A DNA stretch of 64,000 bases from JAVBNN01 sp031551525 (GTDB taxonomy: Bacteria > Bacillota > Negativicutes > Acidaminococcales > JAISLQ01), in assembly GCA_031551525.1 (NCBI GenBank), contig JAVBNN010000030.1, positions 53,788 to 117,787 of the forward strand, read 5' to 3'. The notes under the pieces were generated by a model. That model ran no database searches and was not told the DNA's origin. It was given only the letters and a program-made list of their open reading frames with translations. Every line of letters begins with the position of its first letter. Within the stretch, counting starts at the first letter, position 1. The position numbers and the translations under genes were made by a program. This document shows, in pieces, positions 16,922 through 25,487 of this stretch.

Positions 16922-17703
16922 TGAAACTGTTTGATTCGCACGCGCATCTTGACGATGATGCTTATGCTAAAGACCGGGAAAGCGTGATAGAAGAGTGCGC
17001 CGCTAAGTTGGCGGGCGTGTTAAACCCCGGCTGTGACCTTGCGTCTTCTGCAAAGGCGGTTGATTTTGCCGAACGCTATCCGGTGATGTATGCTGCCGTG
17101 GGTTTTCATCCGCACGAAGCACGCTTGATGCAGCCGGGGGATGAAGACCGGCTGGCCGAATGGTGCCGGAAAGAGAAGGTAGTGGCGATAGGCGAAATTG
17201 GTCTTGACTACTATTACGACCATTCGCCGCGCGAAGTGCAAAAAGAGGTATTTGTCCGGCAGCTTGATCTGGCGCGGCAACTGGATCTGCCGGTCATCAT
17301 CCACAACCGGGACGCGCATAAGGACATCCTCGATATCGTGAAAAAAGAAGGGAAAGGACTGCGCGGAGTATTTCACTGTTACTCCGGTTCCTGGGAGATG
17401 GCCCAAGAACTGCTCAAAGAGGGATGGTACCTGTCTTTTGGCGGCAGTCTGACCTTCAAAAATGCTGTGAAAACAGTAGAAGTAGCTCGCAATACTCCGC
17501 TTGAGCGGATACTTCTCGAAACAGATGCGCCGTATCTGACACCGGTACCCCTCAGGGGTAAGCGCAATGCGCCGCTCTTGGTGGAGCTGGTTTGTGAAAG
17601 AATGGCGCTGGAAAAACATATGGAGCTAGAACAAATAACCGGCCTTACAACGGGGAATGTTTATGAATTATTCGGCAAAATCCGCATAAATAAAGGCTGT
17701 TGA
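16921..17703 (+). CDS. tatD: TatD-family metal-dependent deoxyribonuclease
   Basis: 260 residues. Amidohydrolase-fold nuclease (Bacillus yabD). Seen: metal ligands in FDSHAHLDD at the N-terminus, GEIGLDYYYDHSP, VIIHNRDAHKD, GVFHCYSG and LLETDAPYLTP, the full set of TatD signatures. It removes nucleotides from DNA ends and may act in DNA repair. ATG 16921 overlaps the metG stop (TAATG), so both are translated from the same message. Confidence 0.95.
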   Translation: MKLFDSHAHLDDDAYAKDRESVIEECAAKLAGVLNPGCDLASSAKAVDFAERYPVMYAAVGFHPHEARLMQPGDEDRLAEWCRKEKVVAIGEIGLDYYYDHSPREVQKEVFVRQLDLARQLDLPVIIHNRDAHKDILDIVKKEGKGLRGVFHCYSGSWEMAQELLKEGWYLSFGGSLTFKNAVKTVEVARNTPLERILLETDAPYLTPVPLRGKRNAPLLVELVCERMALEKHMELEQITGLTTGNVYELFGKIRINKGC

Positions 17704-17710
17704 GCCTTAT

Positions 17711-17740
17711 TTGACTTTTTGCAAAACCTCATGGTAAAAT
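17711..17740 (+). promoter_or_regulatory. Probable promoter of the yabE-like gene
   Basis: TTGACT (17711-17716), an 18-base spacer and TAAAAT (17735-17740), with TGG before the -10. It begins 8 bases after the tatD stop and leads to the ATG at 17773. Confidence 0.6.
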
Positions 17741-17772
17741 GAAGCCGCCTTTTAAAGAAGGGGGTGGCAGTC

Positions 17773-18729
17773 ATGAAAAAGTTTTTTCTTACTGCAGGAA
17801 AAGTTTCGCTAGGTATATTTATTGCAGGGCTACTCCTGGTTAAACTTGTTCCTATGGAGAAAAAAAACGCTTGGGTTTTCGTAGACGGCCAACAGATAGT
17901 GGTCTCGGAACCGACCTGGCGCAGTACGGAAGGCATACTCCGAAACGCCGGGGTGACACTTGGTAAAAACGATAGTTATGTAGTTGCGCCCGGCAATATT
18001 ATCGAGGTGATACGGGCAGTACCGGTAAACTTGATAAAAGACGGCGTCAGCACCGAGATATGGACAGGCGAAGCCACTGTGGTCAAAGCTTTGCAAAAAA
18101 TAGGTATAGCAACTGGTGGGATGAACATCTACCCCGGTGCGGACAGAAGGCCGATAGCGGGTATGGACATAGTTCTTCTGCAGCCTGGTGAAACAGTAGT
18201 GCGTAAAACACTGGATATTCCTTACGCTGTGGTAAATCGGCCGGACAGTCATATGGAACTGGGCGACTCAGCGGTAATATTTGAAGGCGTCACTGGCAGC
18301 AAGGATGTGCTGGTGCAACTGTTAAAACTGGCGAATGGTTCCGTAGTGGAAAAAAACCTGGGAGAAAAAGTAACCAAACAGCCACAAGACAAAATCGTGG
18401 CTATGGGTACGACCAACACGGTGGAAACATCTCGCGGAGCGGTAAGGTTCACTAAAGTCATCAAAATGCAGGCTACCGCCTATACGCCGTGGGATGAAGG
18501 GTGCATCGGCATAACAAAGAACGGCATGGTGGCCAGACGTGGCCTGGTCGCGGTAGATCCTGACGTTATACCTTTAGGGACGCGTCTTTATGTACCGGGG
18601 TATGGTATGGCTTTGGCCGCTGATATTGGCGGGGCTATTCAGGGCAACCGGATAGACTTGTGCATGGAAAGCCTTGATGAGGCGTTCCAATATGGACGCA
18701 GAAACATAAAAGTATATATTTTGGAATAA
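17773..18729 (+). CDS. YabE-like cell-wall protein: DUF348, G5 and 3D domains
   Basis: 318 residues from ATG 17773 (GGGGGTGG upstream). An N-terminal membrane segment (about residues 7-25) exports or anchors it. Then two DUF348-type repeats (about 35-75 and 90-130), a G5 domain (about 150-220) and a C-terminal 3D domain whose three aspartates can be seen in AVDPDVIPLG, LAADIGG and RIDLCM. The 3D fold resembles the catalytic domain of lytic transglycosylase MltA, so the protein probably cuts or remodels peptidoglycan. It takes the place of Bacillus yabE, between tatD/yabD and rnmV. Confidence 0.9.
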   Translation: MKKFFLTAGKVSLGIFIAGLLLVKLVPMEKKNAWVFVDGQQIVVSEPTWRSTEGILRNAGVTLGKNDSYVVAPGNIIEVIRAVPVNLIKDGVSTEIWTGEATVVKALQKIGIATGGMNIYPGADRRPIAGMDIVLLQPGETVVRKTLDIPYAVVNRPDSHMELGDSAVIFEGVTGSKDVLVQLLKLANGSVVEKNLGEKVTKQPQDKIVAMGTTNTVETSRGAVRFTKVIKMQATAYTPWDEGCIGITKNGMVARRGLVAVDPDVIPLGTRLYVPGYGMALAADIGGAIQGNRIDLCMESLDEAFQYGRRNIKVYILE

Positions 18730-18735
18730 ACGGCG

Positions 18736-18756
18736 GCCGCGAACTAGTTTCGCGGC
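18736..18756. terminator. Hairpin between yabE-like gene and rnmV
   Basis: Perfect 8-bp stem GCCGCGAA (18736-18743) and TTCGCGGC (18749-18756) with a CTAGT loop. No run of T follows, so it is at best a weak terminator or an RNA-stability hairpin. Confidence 0.4.
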
Positions 18757-18774
18757 TTGCTTTGCGGAGAGGGC

Positions 18775-19317
18775 ATGCTCAAAGAAGTGATAGTAGTGGA
18801 AGGGAAAAATGATATTGCCGCGGTACGGCGAGCGGTGGATGCTGAAGTGCTTGCCACTGGCGGTTTTGCCCTCAACCGCCCGACTATGGAGAAAATAGCG
18901 ATAGCGTATGCTAAACGTGGCATAATAATCCTGACCGACCCGGATCACGCCGGTGAAGGGATAAGAAAGAAGCTGTCCAAAGCATTTCCACAGGCTGCGC
19001 ATGCGTTTATCCCCCAAAAAGATGCTACCGCCCACAACGATATAGGAGTCGAACAGGCTTCGGTGCAGTCGATCAGGGCGGCATTGGCTAAGGTGCGCAC
19101 GCACTCACAGGATGCGCGCGAAGAATTTACAGTGTGTGACCTTTACGGGCACGGCCTCGCGGGCTGCGGGCAGTCGGCTGAGCGCCGGGCTCTACTGGGC
19201 GAACTTTTAGGCATTGGTTATACCAACGCCAAACAGTTTTTGTCGCGTCTCAATAACTATGGTGTTGAGCGGGAAGAGTTTTTGGCGGCTTTGGCTAAAC
19301 TGGAGGATACATTATGA
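18775..19317 (+). CDS. rnmV: Ribonuclease M5
   Basis: 180 residues. Toprim-domain endonuclease that matures the ends of 5S rRNA. Seen: the Toprim start VIVVEGKNDIAAVRRAV with its catalytic Glu, LTDPDHAGEGIRKKL (the D-x-D motif), and the HNDIGVEQAS segment typical of RNase M5, plus a C-terminal helical domain. ATG 18775 has GGAGAGGG three bases upstream. Its stop overlaps the rsmA start (ATGA), as in the Bacillus rnmV-ksgA pair. Confidence 0.95.
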   Translation: MLKEVIVVEGKNDIAAVRRAVDAEVLATGGFALNRPTMEKIAIAYAKRGIIILTDPDHAGEGIRKKLSKAFPQAAHAFIPQKDATAHNDIGVEQASVQSIRAALAKVRTHSQDAREEFTVCDLYGHGLAGCGQSAERRALLGELLGIGYTNAKQFLSRLNNYGVEREEFLAALAKLEDTL

Positions 19318-20159
19318 TCGATGAGACGGCTAATGTAGACCGTTTACGACAGACTTTCAGGAAATTTGGCATCAGGCCGGACAAAGGCCTGGGGCAGAAT
19401 TTTCTCATAGCGGATGACGTAGTGGAAAAAATAATCGCTGCGGCGGATATAAAAGCAGGCGACATTTTGCTTGAGGTGGGTCCGGGAGTAGGCTTTTTGA
19501 CTGAAGCATTGGCCCATACTGGTTGCCGTGTGGTAGCGGTGGAACTTGACCGGCGGTTGCTGCCGGTGCTGGCGGAACTGCAAAAAAAATACGCCAATCT
19601 GTCCGTACTAAACGACGATATATTAAAAGTAGATATAAAGGCGGCGCTTGGCAAAGGAGAGTTCAAAGTAGTGGCTAACCTGCCTTATTACATAACAACG
19701 CCGATTATCATGTATTTTTTGGAACAGAAGCTTCCTTACGAACGGCTGGTCGTGATGGTGCAAAAAGAAGTGGCAGAGCGCATGGCCAGCGCGCCCGGCA
19801 GCAAAGTGTACGGCGCTTTGTCGGTAGCCGTACAGTATCGGACACAGGCCGAGGTGGCTTTTACCGTTCCGCCGGAGGCATTTTTACCGGCGCCTGGCGT
19901 GGAGTCTGCCGTTATTGTATGTAAAAATCGCAACATACCGCCGGTTGATGTTGCCGATGAAGAGAGATTTTTCGAGATCGTCCGGGCGGCTTTTTCACAA
20001 CGGAGGAAAGTGCTGTCCAATTCCCTTAAAAATATGGGACTGACTTCTGAGCAGACAGCTGGCTGGCTGGCGGCAGCGGGCATAGATGGGCGCCGGCGTG
20101 CGGAAACACTTTCGCTCGAAGAATTTGCCCGGCTGGAAAACAACTTTGACAGATGGTAA
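19314..20159 (+). CDS. rsmA: 16S rRNA adenine-1518/1519 dimethyltransferase (KsgA)
   Basis: 281 residues. Dimethylates two adjacent adenines near the 3' end of 16S rRNA. Seen: KGLGQNFLIADDV, SAM motif EVGPGVGFLTEAL, VVAVELDRRL, catalytic VANLPYYITTPIIM, and FSQRRKVLSNSLKN near the C-terminus. The start overlaps the rnmV stop by four bases. This gene closes the conserved Firmicute series begun by the yaaO-type decarboxylase. Confidence 0.97.
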   Translation: MIDETANVDRLRQTFRKFGIRPDKGLGQNFLIADDVVEKIIAAADIKAGDILLEVGPGVGFLTEALAHTGCRVVAVELDRRLLPVLAELQKKYANLSVLNDDILKVDIKAALGKGEFKVVANLPYYITTPIIMYFLEQKLPYERLVVMVQKEVAERMASAPGSKVYGALSVAVQYRTQAEVAFTVPPEAFLPAPGVESAVIVCKNRNIPPVDVADEERFFEIVRAAFSQRRKVLSNSLKNMGLTSEQTAGWLAAAGIDGRRRAETLSLEEFARLENNFDRW

Positions 20160-20174
20160 ACCACCGCGCCGCTA

Positions 20175-20203
20175 TTGCAAGATAGGCCGGTTTGCTGTAA
20201 AAT
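20175..20203 (+). promoter_or_regulatory. Promoter for the TPP riboswitch/thiW transcript
   Basis: TTGCAA (20175-20180), a 17-base spacer and TAAAAT (20198-20203). Transcription would start about 10 bases before the riboswitch. Confidence 0.6.
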
Positions 20204-20223
20204 CTTCATATAATGAAATATGT

Positions 20224-20303
20224 GGCTAGGGGCGCCTTAGGGCTGAGAGGATTTATTTCCGACCCTTGAACCTGATATGGTTAATACCATCGTAGGAAAG
20301 CTT
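20224..20303 (+). promoter_or_regulatory. TPP riboswitch (THI element)
   Basis: The conserved blocks of the thiamine pyrophosphate aptamer are present in order: GGGGCGCC (about 20229), GGCTGAGA (about 20241), ACCCTTGAACCTGAT (about 20262) and the final CGTAGGAAAG (20291-20300), with the variable P3 and the P4/P5 arms between them. It is followed by a hairpin terminator and then thiW, so ligand-induced transcription termination is the likely mechanism. Confidence 0.93.
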
Positions 20304-20309
20304 AAGTAC

Positions 20310-20340
20310 AAAAAGCCTGCCTGGATGGCAGGCTTTTGCG
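20310..20340 (+). terminator. Riboswitch-controlled terminator before thiW
   Basis: Stem AAAAGCCTGCC (20311-20321) and GGCAGGCTTTT (20327-20337), loop TGGAT; the final T run forms the base of the stem. It sits 8 bases after the TPP aptamer, the expected place for the expression platform. Confidence 0.8.
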
Positions 20341-20369
20341 CTTCGCTTTGTTGGAGCGGGAGGTTTGTG

Positions 20370-20837
20370 ATGACAAGGAAAATAGTTTTGGCGGCATTGT
20401 TTCTTGCAACAGGCGTGATCGGCGCACATGTCGTGTACATCCCGGTAGGTGTATCGCGCTGTTTCCCAGTGCAACACGCGATAAATGTTTTGGTTGGGGT
20501 ATGGCTGGGGCCATTGTGGAGCATGGGTGTGGCTTTTGGCATATCACTCTTGCGTAACGCTTTTGGTACAGGCAGTTTGTTGGCTTTTCCCGGCAGCATG
20601 TTCGGCGCCTTGCTGGCAGGAGTATTTTTCTGGCGCTGGAAAAATATTTATCTTGCCGTAGCGGGCGAGCTCTTTGGTACAGTTGTTTTGGGAGCTGCGG
20701 CAGCCTTCCCTTTGGCCAGCTTTATACTCGGACAGGATATTTTGGCCTGGTTTTTTGTTTTCCCTTTTGCTTTGAGCAGTGCGGCTGGATGTATTCTGGC
20801 TCTGGTCATACTCAAATCGAAAATGGTGGAAATATAA
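20370..20837 (+). CDS. thiW: ThiW, substrate-binding S component of a thiamine-precursor ECF transporter
   Basis: 155 residues from ATG 20370 (GGGAGG upstream); the frame is open further upstream through the riboswitch but that part is not coding. Five or six hydrophobic segments. The segment IPVGVSRCFPVQHAINVLVGVWLGP is the ThiW signature (Cys-Pro-Gln-His in the binding site). ThiW proteins are predicted to import the thiazole moiety of thiamine, using a shared ECF energizing module encoded elsewhere. The upstream TPP riboswitch supports the assignment. No thiM, thiE or thiD is adjacent. It converges on the YitT-family gene with a 14-base gap. Confidence 0.93.
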   Translation: MTRKIVLAALFLATGVIGAHVVYIPVGVSRCFPVQHAINVLVGVWLGPLWSMGVAFGISLLRNAFGTGSLLAFPGSMFGALLAGVFFWRWKNIYLAVAGELFGTVVLGAAAAFPLASFILGQDILAWFFVFPFALSSAAGCILALVILKSKMVEI

Positions 20838-20851
20838 AAACGCACTGGCCG

Positions 20852-21826
20852 TCAGGATGGATCGGTCGGGATGTTTTCAGCGGTCTTCTTCTTGCGCAGC
20901 CGTTCCCGGTGTATGCGGGCGATATTGCGCAACCGTAAAGCTTTCTTCTCTTCGTGCCGTTCCGCTTGTAGCTGTTGGTCGCTTTTCAGGGTGAAGCCTT
21001 TGCCCATAACGTCGGCCGCTTCCTGGACGATCATAAAGGCCTGTGGGTCGTGTTTATGCACCAGAGCTTTTATTTTAGCGATCTGGGTGAGTTTTATGAC
21101 GACAAAAATAATGTTCTTTTTTTGTCCGGTGAAGGCTCCTTCACCATAAAGATAAGTGACACCGCGCCCTATTTCACCGACTATTTCATCGGCGATTTTT
21201 TTATATTCCGGGGAAATGATAATAAGGCTCTTTTTAAAATCAAACCCGGCCGTCATGCGGTCAGCGACATAGGCAGTAAAGTAGATACCCATAAAGGTAT
21301 ACATGGCCGGCGTGATGCCAAACAGGAAAACATTTACTACCATTATTACGGCGTTAATGGCAAAACTGACTGATCCCATACTCAGGCCGTAATACTTGTT
21401 GAGTATGCCTCCGATAATGTCTGTGCCGCCGGAGCCGCCATTCACCCGGTACATGAGCGCCGCGCCAAGGCCGTTGCCCATGCCGCCGCACAGTGCAGCC
21501 AGCAGCATGTCATCGGTAAGCTTCAAATCTGCCAAAAAACGGAAAGCGTCCAAAGAAAGCGCAAAAATAAGCATGCCGTATAATGATACTAGCACATACC
21601 CGCGATCCATCAGCCGGTAGGCGAAGAAAAAGAGCGGTATGTTCATGAGCATGCTGCTTATGCTCATCGGCATACTTAAGGTAAAAAACAAGATCATTGC
21701 TATGCCGCTGATGCCGCCGCTGAGCATTTTGTTCGGGATTAAAAAAGCATTTATTGAGGCAGCGCAGACAAAAGAACCCAGCGTGACCATGGCGTAGCGT
21801 TTCAATGTTTCGGATGTTTCAGACAT
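20852..21826 (-). CDS. YitT family membrane protein (DUF161 and DUF2179)
   Basis: 324 residues from the ATG at 21826, which has GGAGGAG four bases upstream. The N-terminal two thirds hold about five membrane segments (DUF161/YitT), including the conserved GLGAALMYRVNGGSGGTDIIGGILNK region; the last part (about residues 215-290) is a soluble DUF2179 domain (LIIISPEYKKIADEIVGEIGRGVT..., VQEAADVMGKGF). A charged tail with many R and K follows. The role is unknown; the family is widespread in Firmicutes, and export or transport is only suggested by topology. Confidence 0.88.
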   Translation of the reverse strand: MSETSETLKRYAMVTLGSFVCAASINAFLIPNKMLSGGISGIAMILFFTLSMPMSISSMLMNIPLFFFAYRLMDRGYVLVSLYGMLIFALSLDAFRFLADLKLTDDMLLAALCGGMGNGLGAALMYRVNGGSGGTDIIGGILNKYYGLSMGSVSFAINAVIMVVNVFLFGITPAMYTFMGIYFTAYVADRMTAGFDFKKSLIIISPEYKKIADEIVGEIGRGVTYLYGEGAFTGQKKNIIFVVIKLTQIAKIKALVHKHDPQAFMIVQEAADVMGKGFTLKSDQQLQAERHEEKKALRLRNIARIHRERLRKKKTAENIPTDPS

Positions 21827-22195
21827 TTTGCTCCTCCAGATTTTCAGCAAGGAAGAAGACTACCCTGCGTACAATAATGATAGCATAATTTTTAAAATTA
21901 ATCTTTTTTATGTTATAATTTGCGCAAAAATTGCTAAAATAAGGATGTTGCGATATATGTGACCCAAAAACACTTTAAAGAATTATGCTGGTTATGTCCG
22001 AAAAATAAAGTAAATTTTTAATCGAGGGAAGTCTTGTATAATAGATAACAAAAATGGTAAACTGAGTATTAAAGAAAAAATGACAATAAGAAATAAAATT
22101 CCTATAACAATGAATAAAGCCGCGCCGTGAAAATATCGGGACATAGGGTACGACAACGGCGTCGGGGCAGATAATCTCCGGGGGGATAAGATATT
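21827..22195. other. AT-rich intergenic region, 369 bases, before murA
   Basis: No credible gene was found on either strand. It holds the upstream sequence of the YitT gene on the left and two TATAAT boxes on the plus strand: 21914-21919 (extended -10, with TTTAAA 17 bases upstream) and 22037-22042 (no good -35). Either would give murA a long leader of 150-270 bases. I see no known riboswitch in it. Confidence 0.6.
21891..21919 (+). promoter_or_regulatory. Candidate promoter of murA
   Basis: TTTAAA (21891-21896), a 17-base spacer ending in TGT, and TATAAT (21914-21919), i.e. an extended -10. The start would lie about 270 bases before the murA start codon, leaving an unexplained leader. Confidence 0.4.
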
Positions 22196-23455
22196 TTGAG
22201 TAAGCTAGTCATTAGGGGCGGGAAGAAATTGTACGGCACTATTAGGGTCAGCGCGGCCAAAAATGCCGTACTGCCAATCATTGCGGCGTCTGTATTGCCT
22301 TCAACGCCGGGCAAACTGGAAGAAATCCCTTTTTTAGAAGACGTAAGAACTATTAGTGAGGTATTATCCCACCTTGGCATAAAAGTGGCGCGAACAGCGG
22401 ATGGCGGTTTATCTATGGACAGCACGCGGATAGATTCGTGTGAAGCGCCCTACGAACTGGTCAGGAAAATGCGCGCGTCTTTTTTAGTCATGGGGCCTCT
22501 TTTGGCAAGAAAAGGGCACACGCGGATCTCCCAGCCCGGAGGGTGCGCTATCGGGACGCGTCCAATAGACATACACCTCAAAGGGTTTGAAGCTCTCGGA
22601 GCCAAGATCGAAATGGGGCACGGCTATATAGAGGCAACTGCGCCACAGGGCTTGAAGGGCGCTCGGATATATCTAGATTTTCCTAGTGTGGGCGCAACGG
22701 AAAACATCATGATGGCTGCCTCTATGGCTGAAGGGCGCACTATTTTGGAAAACCCGGCTCAAGAGCCGGAAATAGTCGATCTGGCCAACTACCTCAATGT
22801 TATGGGCGCGAGAGTAAGAGGAGCGGGAACTAACCAGATCAGGATAGACGGTGTGCCGGAACTCAAAGGCGTAAGCCACACAGTCATCCCTGACCGCATA
22901 GAAGCAGGCACCTTCATGATCGCAGCGGCTATGGCAGGCGGCGATGTACGTATAGACAATGTTTTGATTGAACACCAAAAACCTTTGGTAGCTAAACTGA
23001 AAGAGGCCGGCGTATCCGTAGAAGAAGATATAAACGGCGTACGGGTAGTTTCTGACGGCTTATTTAAGGCGGTGGATATAAAAACGCTTCCTTATCCGGG
23101 ATTTCCTACCGACATGCAGGCTCAGGTCATGGCTATGGCTACAGTAGCTAGCGGTTCGAGCATCATAACGGAAACTGTTTTTGAAAACCGCTTCATGCAT
23201 GTCAATGAACTTAAGCGTATGGGCGCCAATATCAAAATCGAAGGGCGCAGCGCTATCATTGAAGGAGTGAAAAAACTGACCGGCTGCCAGGTCAAGGCAA
23301 CAGACCTTCGGGCGGGCGCGGCCATGGTGCTGGCCGGTATGGTGGCCGAAGGCGCAACCGAGGTGGGCTGCATCCACCACATAGACCGCGGCTATGAAAA
23401 GCTGGTGGATAAACTTAGCAGTATAGGCGCCGATATTGAGCGTGTAGAAGAATGA
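22196..23455 (+). CDS. murA: UDP-N-acetylglucosamine 1-carboxyvinyltransferase
   Basis: 419 residues from TTG 22196 (GGGGGGATAAG upstream). First committed step of peptidoglycan synthesis: transfers enolpyruvate from PEP to UDP-GlcNAc. Seen: SAAKNAVLPIIAAS, the fosfomycin-target cysteine in GGCAIGTRPIDIH (Cys 117), GATENIMMAAS, IPDRIEAGTFM, FPTDMQAQ and ENRFMHVNEL. It precedes mreB and flgF, as murA precedes spoIID-spoIIID-mbl-flhO in Bacillus; the sporulation genes are not present here. Confidence 0.98.
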   Translation: MSKLVIRGGKKLYGTIRVSAAKNAVLPIIAASVLPSTPGKLEEIPFLEDVRTISEVLSHLGIKVARTADGGLSMDSTRIDSCEAPYELVRKMRASFLVMGPLLARKGHTRISQPGGCAIGTRPIDIHLKGFEALGAKIEMGHGYIEATAPQGLKGARIYLDFPSVGATENIMMAASMAEGRTILENPAQEPEIVDLANYLNVMGARVRGAGTNQIRIDGVPELKGVSHTVIPDRIEAGTFMIAAAMAGGDVRIDNVLIEHQKPLVAKLKEAGVSVEEDINGVRVVSDGLFKAVDIKTLPYPGFPTDMQAQVMAMATVASGSSIITETVFENRFMHVNELKRMGANIKIEGRSAIIEGVKKLTGCQVKATDLRAGAAMVLAGMVAEGATEVGCIHHIDRGYEKLVDKLSSIGADIERVEE

Positions 23456-23472
23456 TTATACAGATATTTCCC

Positions 23473-23498
23473 AAACCGGCTCTGCCGGTTTATTTTTT
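23473..23498 (+). terminator. Rho-independent terminator after murA
   Basis: Stem AAACCGGC (23473-23480) with GCCGGTTT (23484-23491), TCT loop, then ATTTTTTC. Confidence 0.88.
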
Positions 23499-23550
23499 CA
23501 CAGATATTTCACGATATATTTGATAGAAAACAGTTGGAAAAAAACAAGTT

Positions 23551-23579
23551 TTGCGATAGAATATACTATATGGTATGAT
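23551..23579 (+). promoter_or_regulatory. Promoter of the mreB-flagellar genes
   Basis: TTGCGA (23551-23556), a 17-base spacer and TATGAT (23574-23579), about 70 bases before the mreB start. It may serve the whole mreB-flgFGAHIJ run, since no terminator is seen until 29.3 kb. Confidence 0.6.
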
Positions 23580-23647
23580 AATGCGATTTTTGTGTGCATT
23601 TACAGGCAATAAAACTGCCACCAGAGTATGTGAAAAGAGGCTATCAG

Positions 23648-24676
23648 ATGTTTGGTACACTTGATATAGGCGTAGACTTAGGTACTGCCAATATCCTTGT
23701 TTATATAAAAGGCCGGGGCATAGTTTTGCGCGAACCGTCAGTCGTGGCTATAGACCGCGATACCAATAAGATCCTGGCCATAGGCTCGGACGCCAAACGC
23801 ATGCTGGGGCGCACTCCGGGGAACATTATAGCGATGAGGCCTTTGCAAGAAGGTGTCATTGCCGATTATGAAAAGACCGAGACCATGCTCCGCCACTTCA
23901 TTCAGAAAGTCGCGGGCAAAAGTTTGTTGTTTAAGCCGCGCATCATGATTTGTATTCCCTCAGGTGTGACCAGCGTCGAAAAACGCGCTGTTCTGGAAGC
24001 GGCCATACAGGCCGGGGCCTCCAAGACCTATCTTTTGGAAGAGCCGCTGGCGGCGGCCTTGGGCGCCGGGCTAAACATTGCCGAACCCTGTGGTTCCATG
24101 GTGGTGGATATAGGCGGCGGTACCCTCGATATAGCAGTACTCAGCCTGGGCGGTATAGTGATCAGCGATTCTTTGAGGATAGGCGGCGACAGGTTTGATG
24201 AAGCCATCATCCGCTATGTGAAGAAAGAATACAATGTTTTAATCGGTGAGCGCTCGGCGGAAGACCTGAAGATAAATATAGCGACCGTCCATCCTAAAGG
24301 ACGCTCGATCAGCATGGAAGTGCGTGGGCGCGACCTTGTAACGGGTTTGCCGAAAACACTGGTCATAACATCCGATGAAACAAGAGAGGCGCTGAAAGAA
24401 GCTGTCAGCATGCTGGTGGACTGTGTAAAAGGCGTTCTGGAGAGGACTCCGCCGGAACTGGCAGCAGACATCGTAGACCGGGGGATTATACTTACCGGCG
24501 GCGGCGCTCTTTTGGACGGATTAGACCGGCTGCTCCAGGATGAGACTGGTATCCCGGTATATTTGGCCGAAGATCCGCTGTCTTGTGTGGCGGTAGGTAC
24601 CGGCAAAGCGCTTGAGTCACTGGAAAAACTGCAGGACAGCCTAACTACTATGCAAAAAGCCGGGTTGAGCAGATAG
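23648..24676 (+). CDS. MreB-type bacterial actin (MreB/Mbl)
   Basis: 342 residues from ATG 23648, where the conserved start (MFGTLDIGVDLGTANILVYIKGRGIVLREPS) begins. Actin-fold ATPase that forms membrane-bound filaments guiding cell-wall synthesis along the rod. Seen: phosphate-1 loop DLGTAN, the EGVIADYEKTETMLRHFI stretch, phosphate-2 VVDIGGGTLDIAVL, and the adenosine loop LTGGGALLDGLD. The location between murA and flgF is that of Bacillus mbl. Identity as MreB or Mbl cannot be settled by sequence reading alone. Confidence 0.93.
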   Translation: MFGTLDIGVDLGTANILVYIKGRGIVLREPSVVAIDRDTNKILAIGSDAKRMLGRTPGNIIAMRPLQEGVIADYEKTETMLRHFIQKVAGKSLLFKPRIMICIPSGVTSVEKRAVLEAAIQAGASKTYLLEEPLAAALGAGLNIAEPCGSMVVDIGGGTLDIAVLSLGGIVISDSLRIGGDRFDEAIIRYVKKEYNVLIGERSAEDLKINIATVHPKGRSISMEVRGRDLVTGLPKTLVITSDETREALKEAVSMLVDCVKGVLERTPPELAADIVDRGIILTGGGALLDGLDRLLQDETGIPVYLAEDPLSCVAVGTGKALESLEKLQDSLTTMQKAGLSR

Positions 24677-24734
24677 ATTTTCATAGTTTTTAAAACTATA
24701 AAAATAGGAAATTTTTCAAGAAAGGAGGATAGTG

Positions 24735-25487
24735 ATGAACAGAGGGATATACACTTCCGCTAGTGGTATGATGACTGAAACTGTTCGTACTGATACCATT
24801 GCCAACAATCTTGCCAACTGTAAAACAACCGGTTACAAGAAAGACATCAATATCAGCATGGATTTTCGCAGCATGCTCATCCAGCGCATTCACGACGGAG
24901 AAGAACCTGCGCCCAAGGTGGGAAACCTCGGAACAGGCTCTTACCCAGTGGAAAACTATGTCGTGCATCAAAGCGGCAGCCTTATTGATACAGGCAATCC
25001 CTTGCACGTCGCCATCAGCGGGCGCGGCTACTTTGCTGTTGAAACTCCGGCGGGGGTCCGTTACACCAGAAACGGCACCTTTTCGCTTAATGACAACGGC
25101 CAGATAGTGACCATGGACGGATACCCGGTGTTAGGCGCCGGTGGGCAAGCGATCACGGTTTTAGACAATAAACCGGTGGCGATCAGTCAAACCGGGCGTG
25201 TTTTTAACGGCGACCAAGAAATAGGACAACTGGAACTCATTGATGTGGAAAACACACGCGCTATGCATAAAGAAGCGGGCGTATTTTTCCGTCTTGACGA
25301 AAATGCAAGAGTAGCCCCGTTTACCGGCCGTATCAGTTCGGGCGTGCTCGAGGCATCCAATGTCAACATCATCGAGGAGATGGTCAATCTTATCGGCAGT
25401 TACCGCGCCTATGAGATAAATGCCAAAGGCGTGCAGACGCATGACCAGTTAAACGACAAAGCAGTAAACGAAGTTTCGAGGGTATGA
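24735..25487 (+). CDS. flgF: Flagellar basal-body rod protein FlgF
   Basis: 250 residues from ATG 24735 (GGAGG six bases upstream). Proximal rod protein of the flagellum. Seen: N-terminal rod motif ANNLANCKTTGYKKD, the hook-basal-body core GRGYFAVETPAGVRYTRNGTFSLN, and the C-terminal coiled region ASNVNIIEEMVNLIGSYRAYEINAKGVQTHD. Corresponds to Bacillus flhO, which follows mbl. The more divergent sequence and lower length favour FlgF, with flgG next. Confidence 0.93.
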   Translation: MNRGIYTSASGMMTETVRTDTIANNLANCKTTGYKKDINISMDFRSMLIQRIHDGEEPAPKVGNLGTGSYPVENYVVHQSGSLIDTGNPLHVAISGRGYFAVETPAGVRYTRNGTFSLNDNGQIVTMDGYPVLGAGGQAITVLDNKPVAISQTGRVFNGDQEIGQLELIDVENTRAMHKEAGVFFRLDENARVAPFTGRISSGVLEASNVNIIEEMVNLIGSYRAYEINAKGVQTHDQLNDKAVNEVSRV

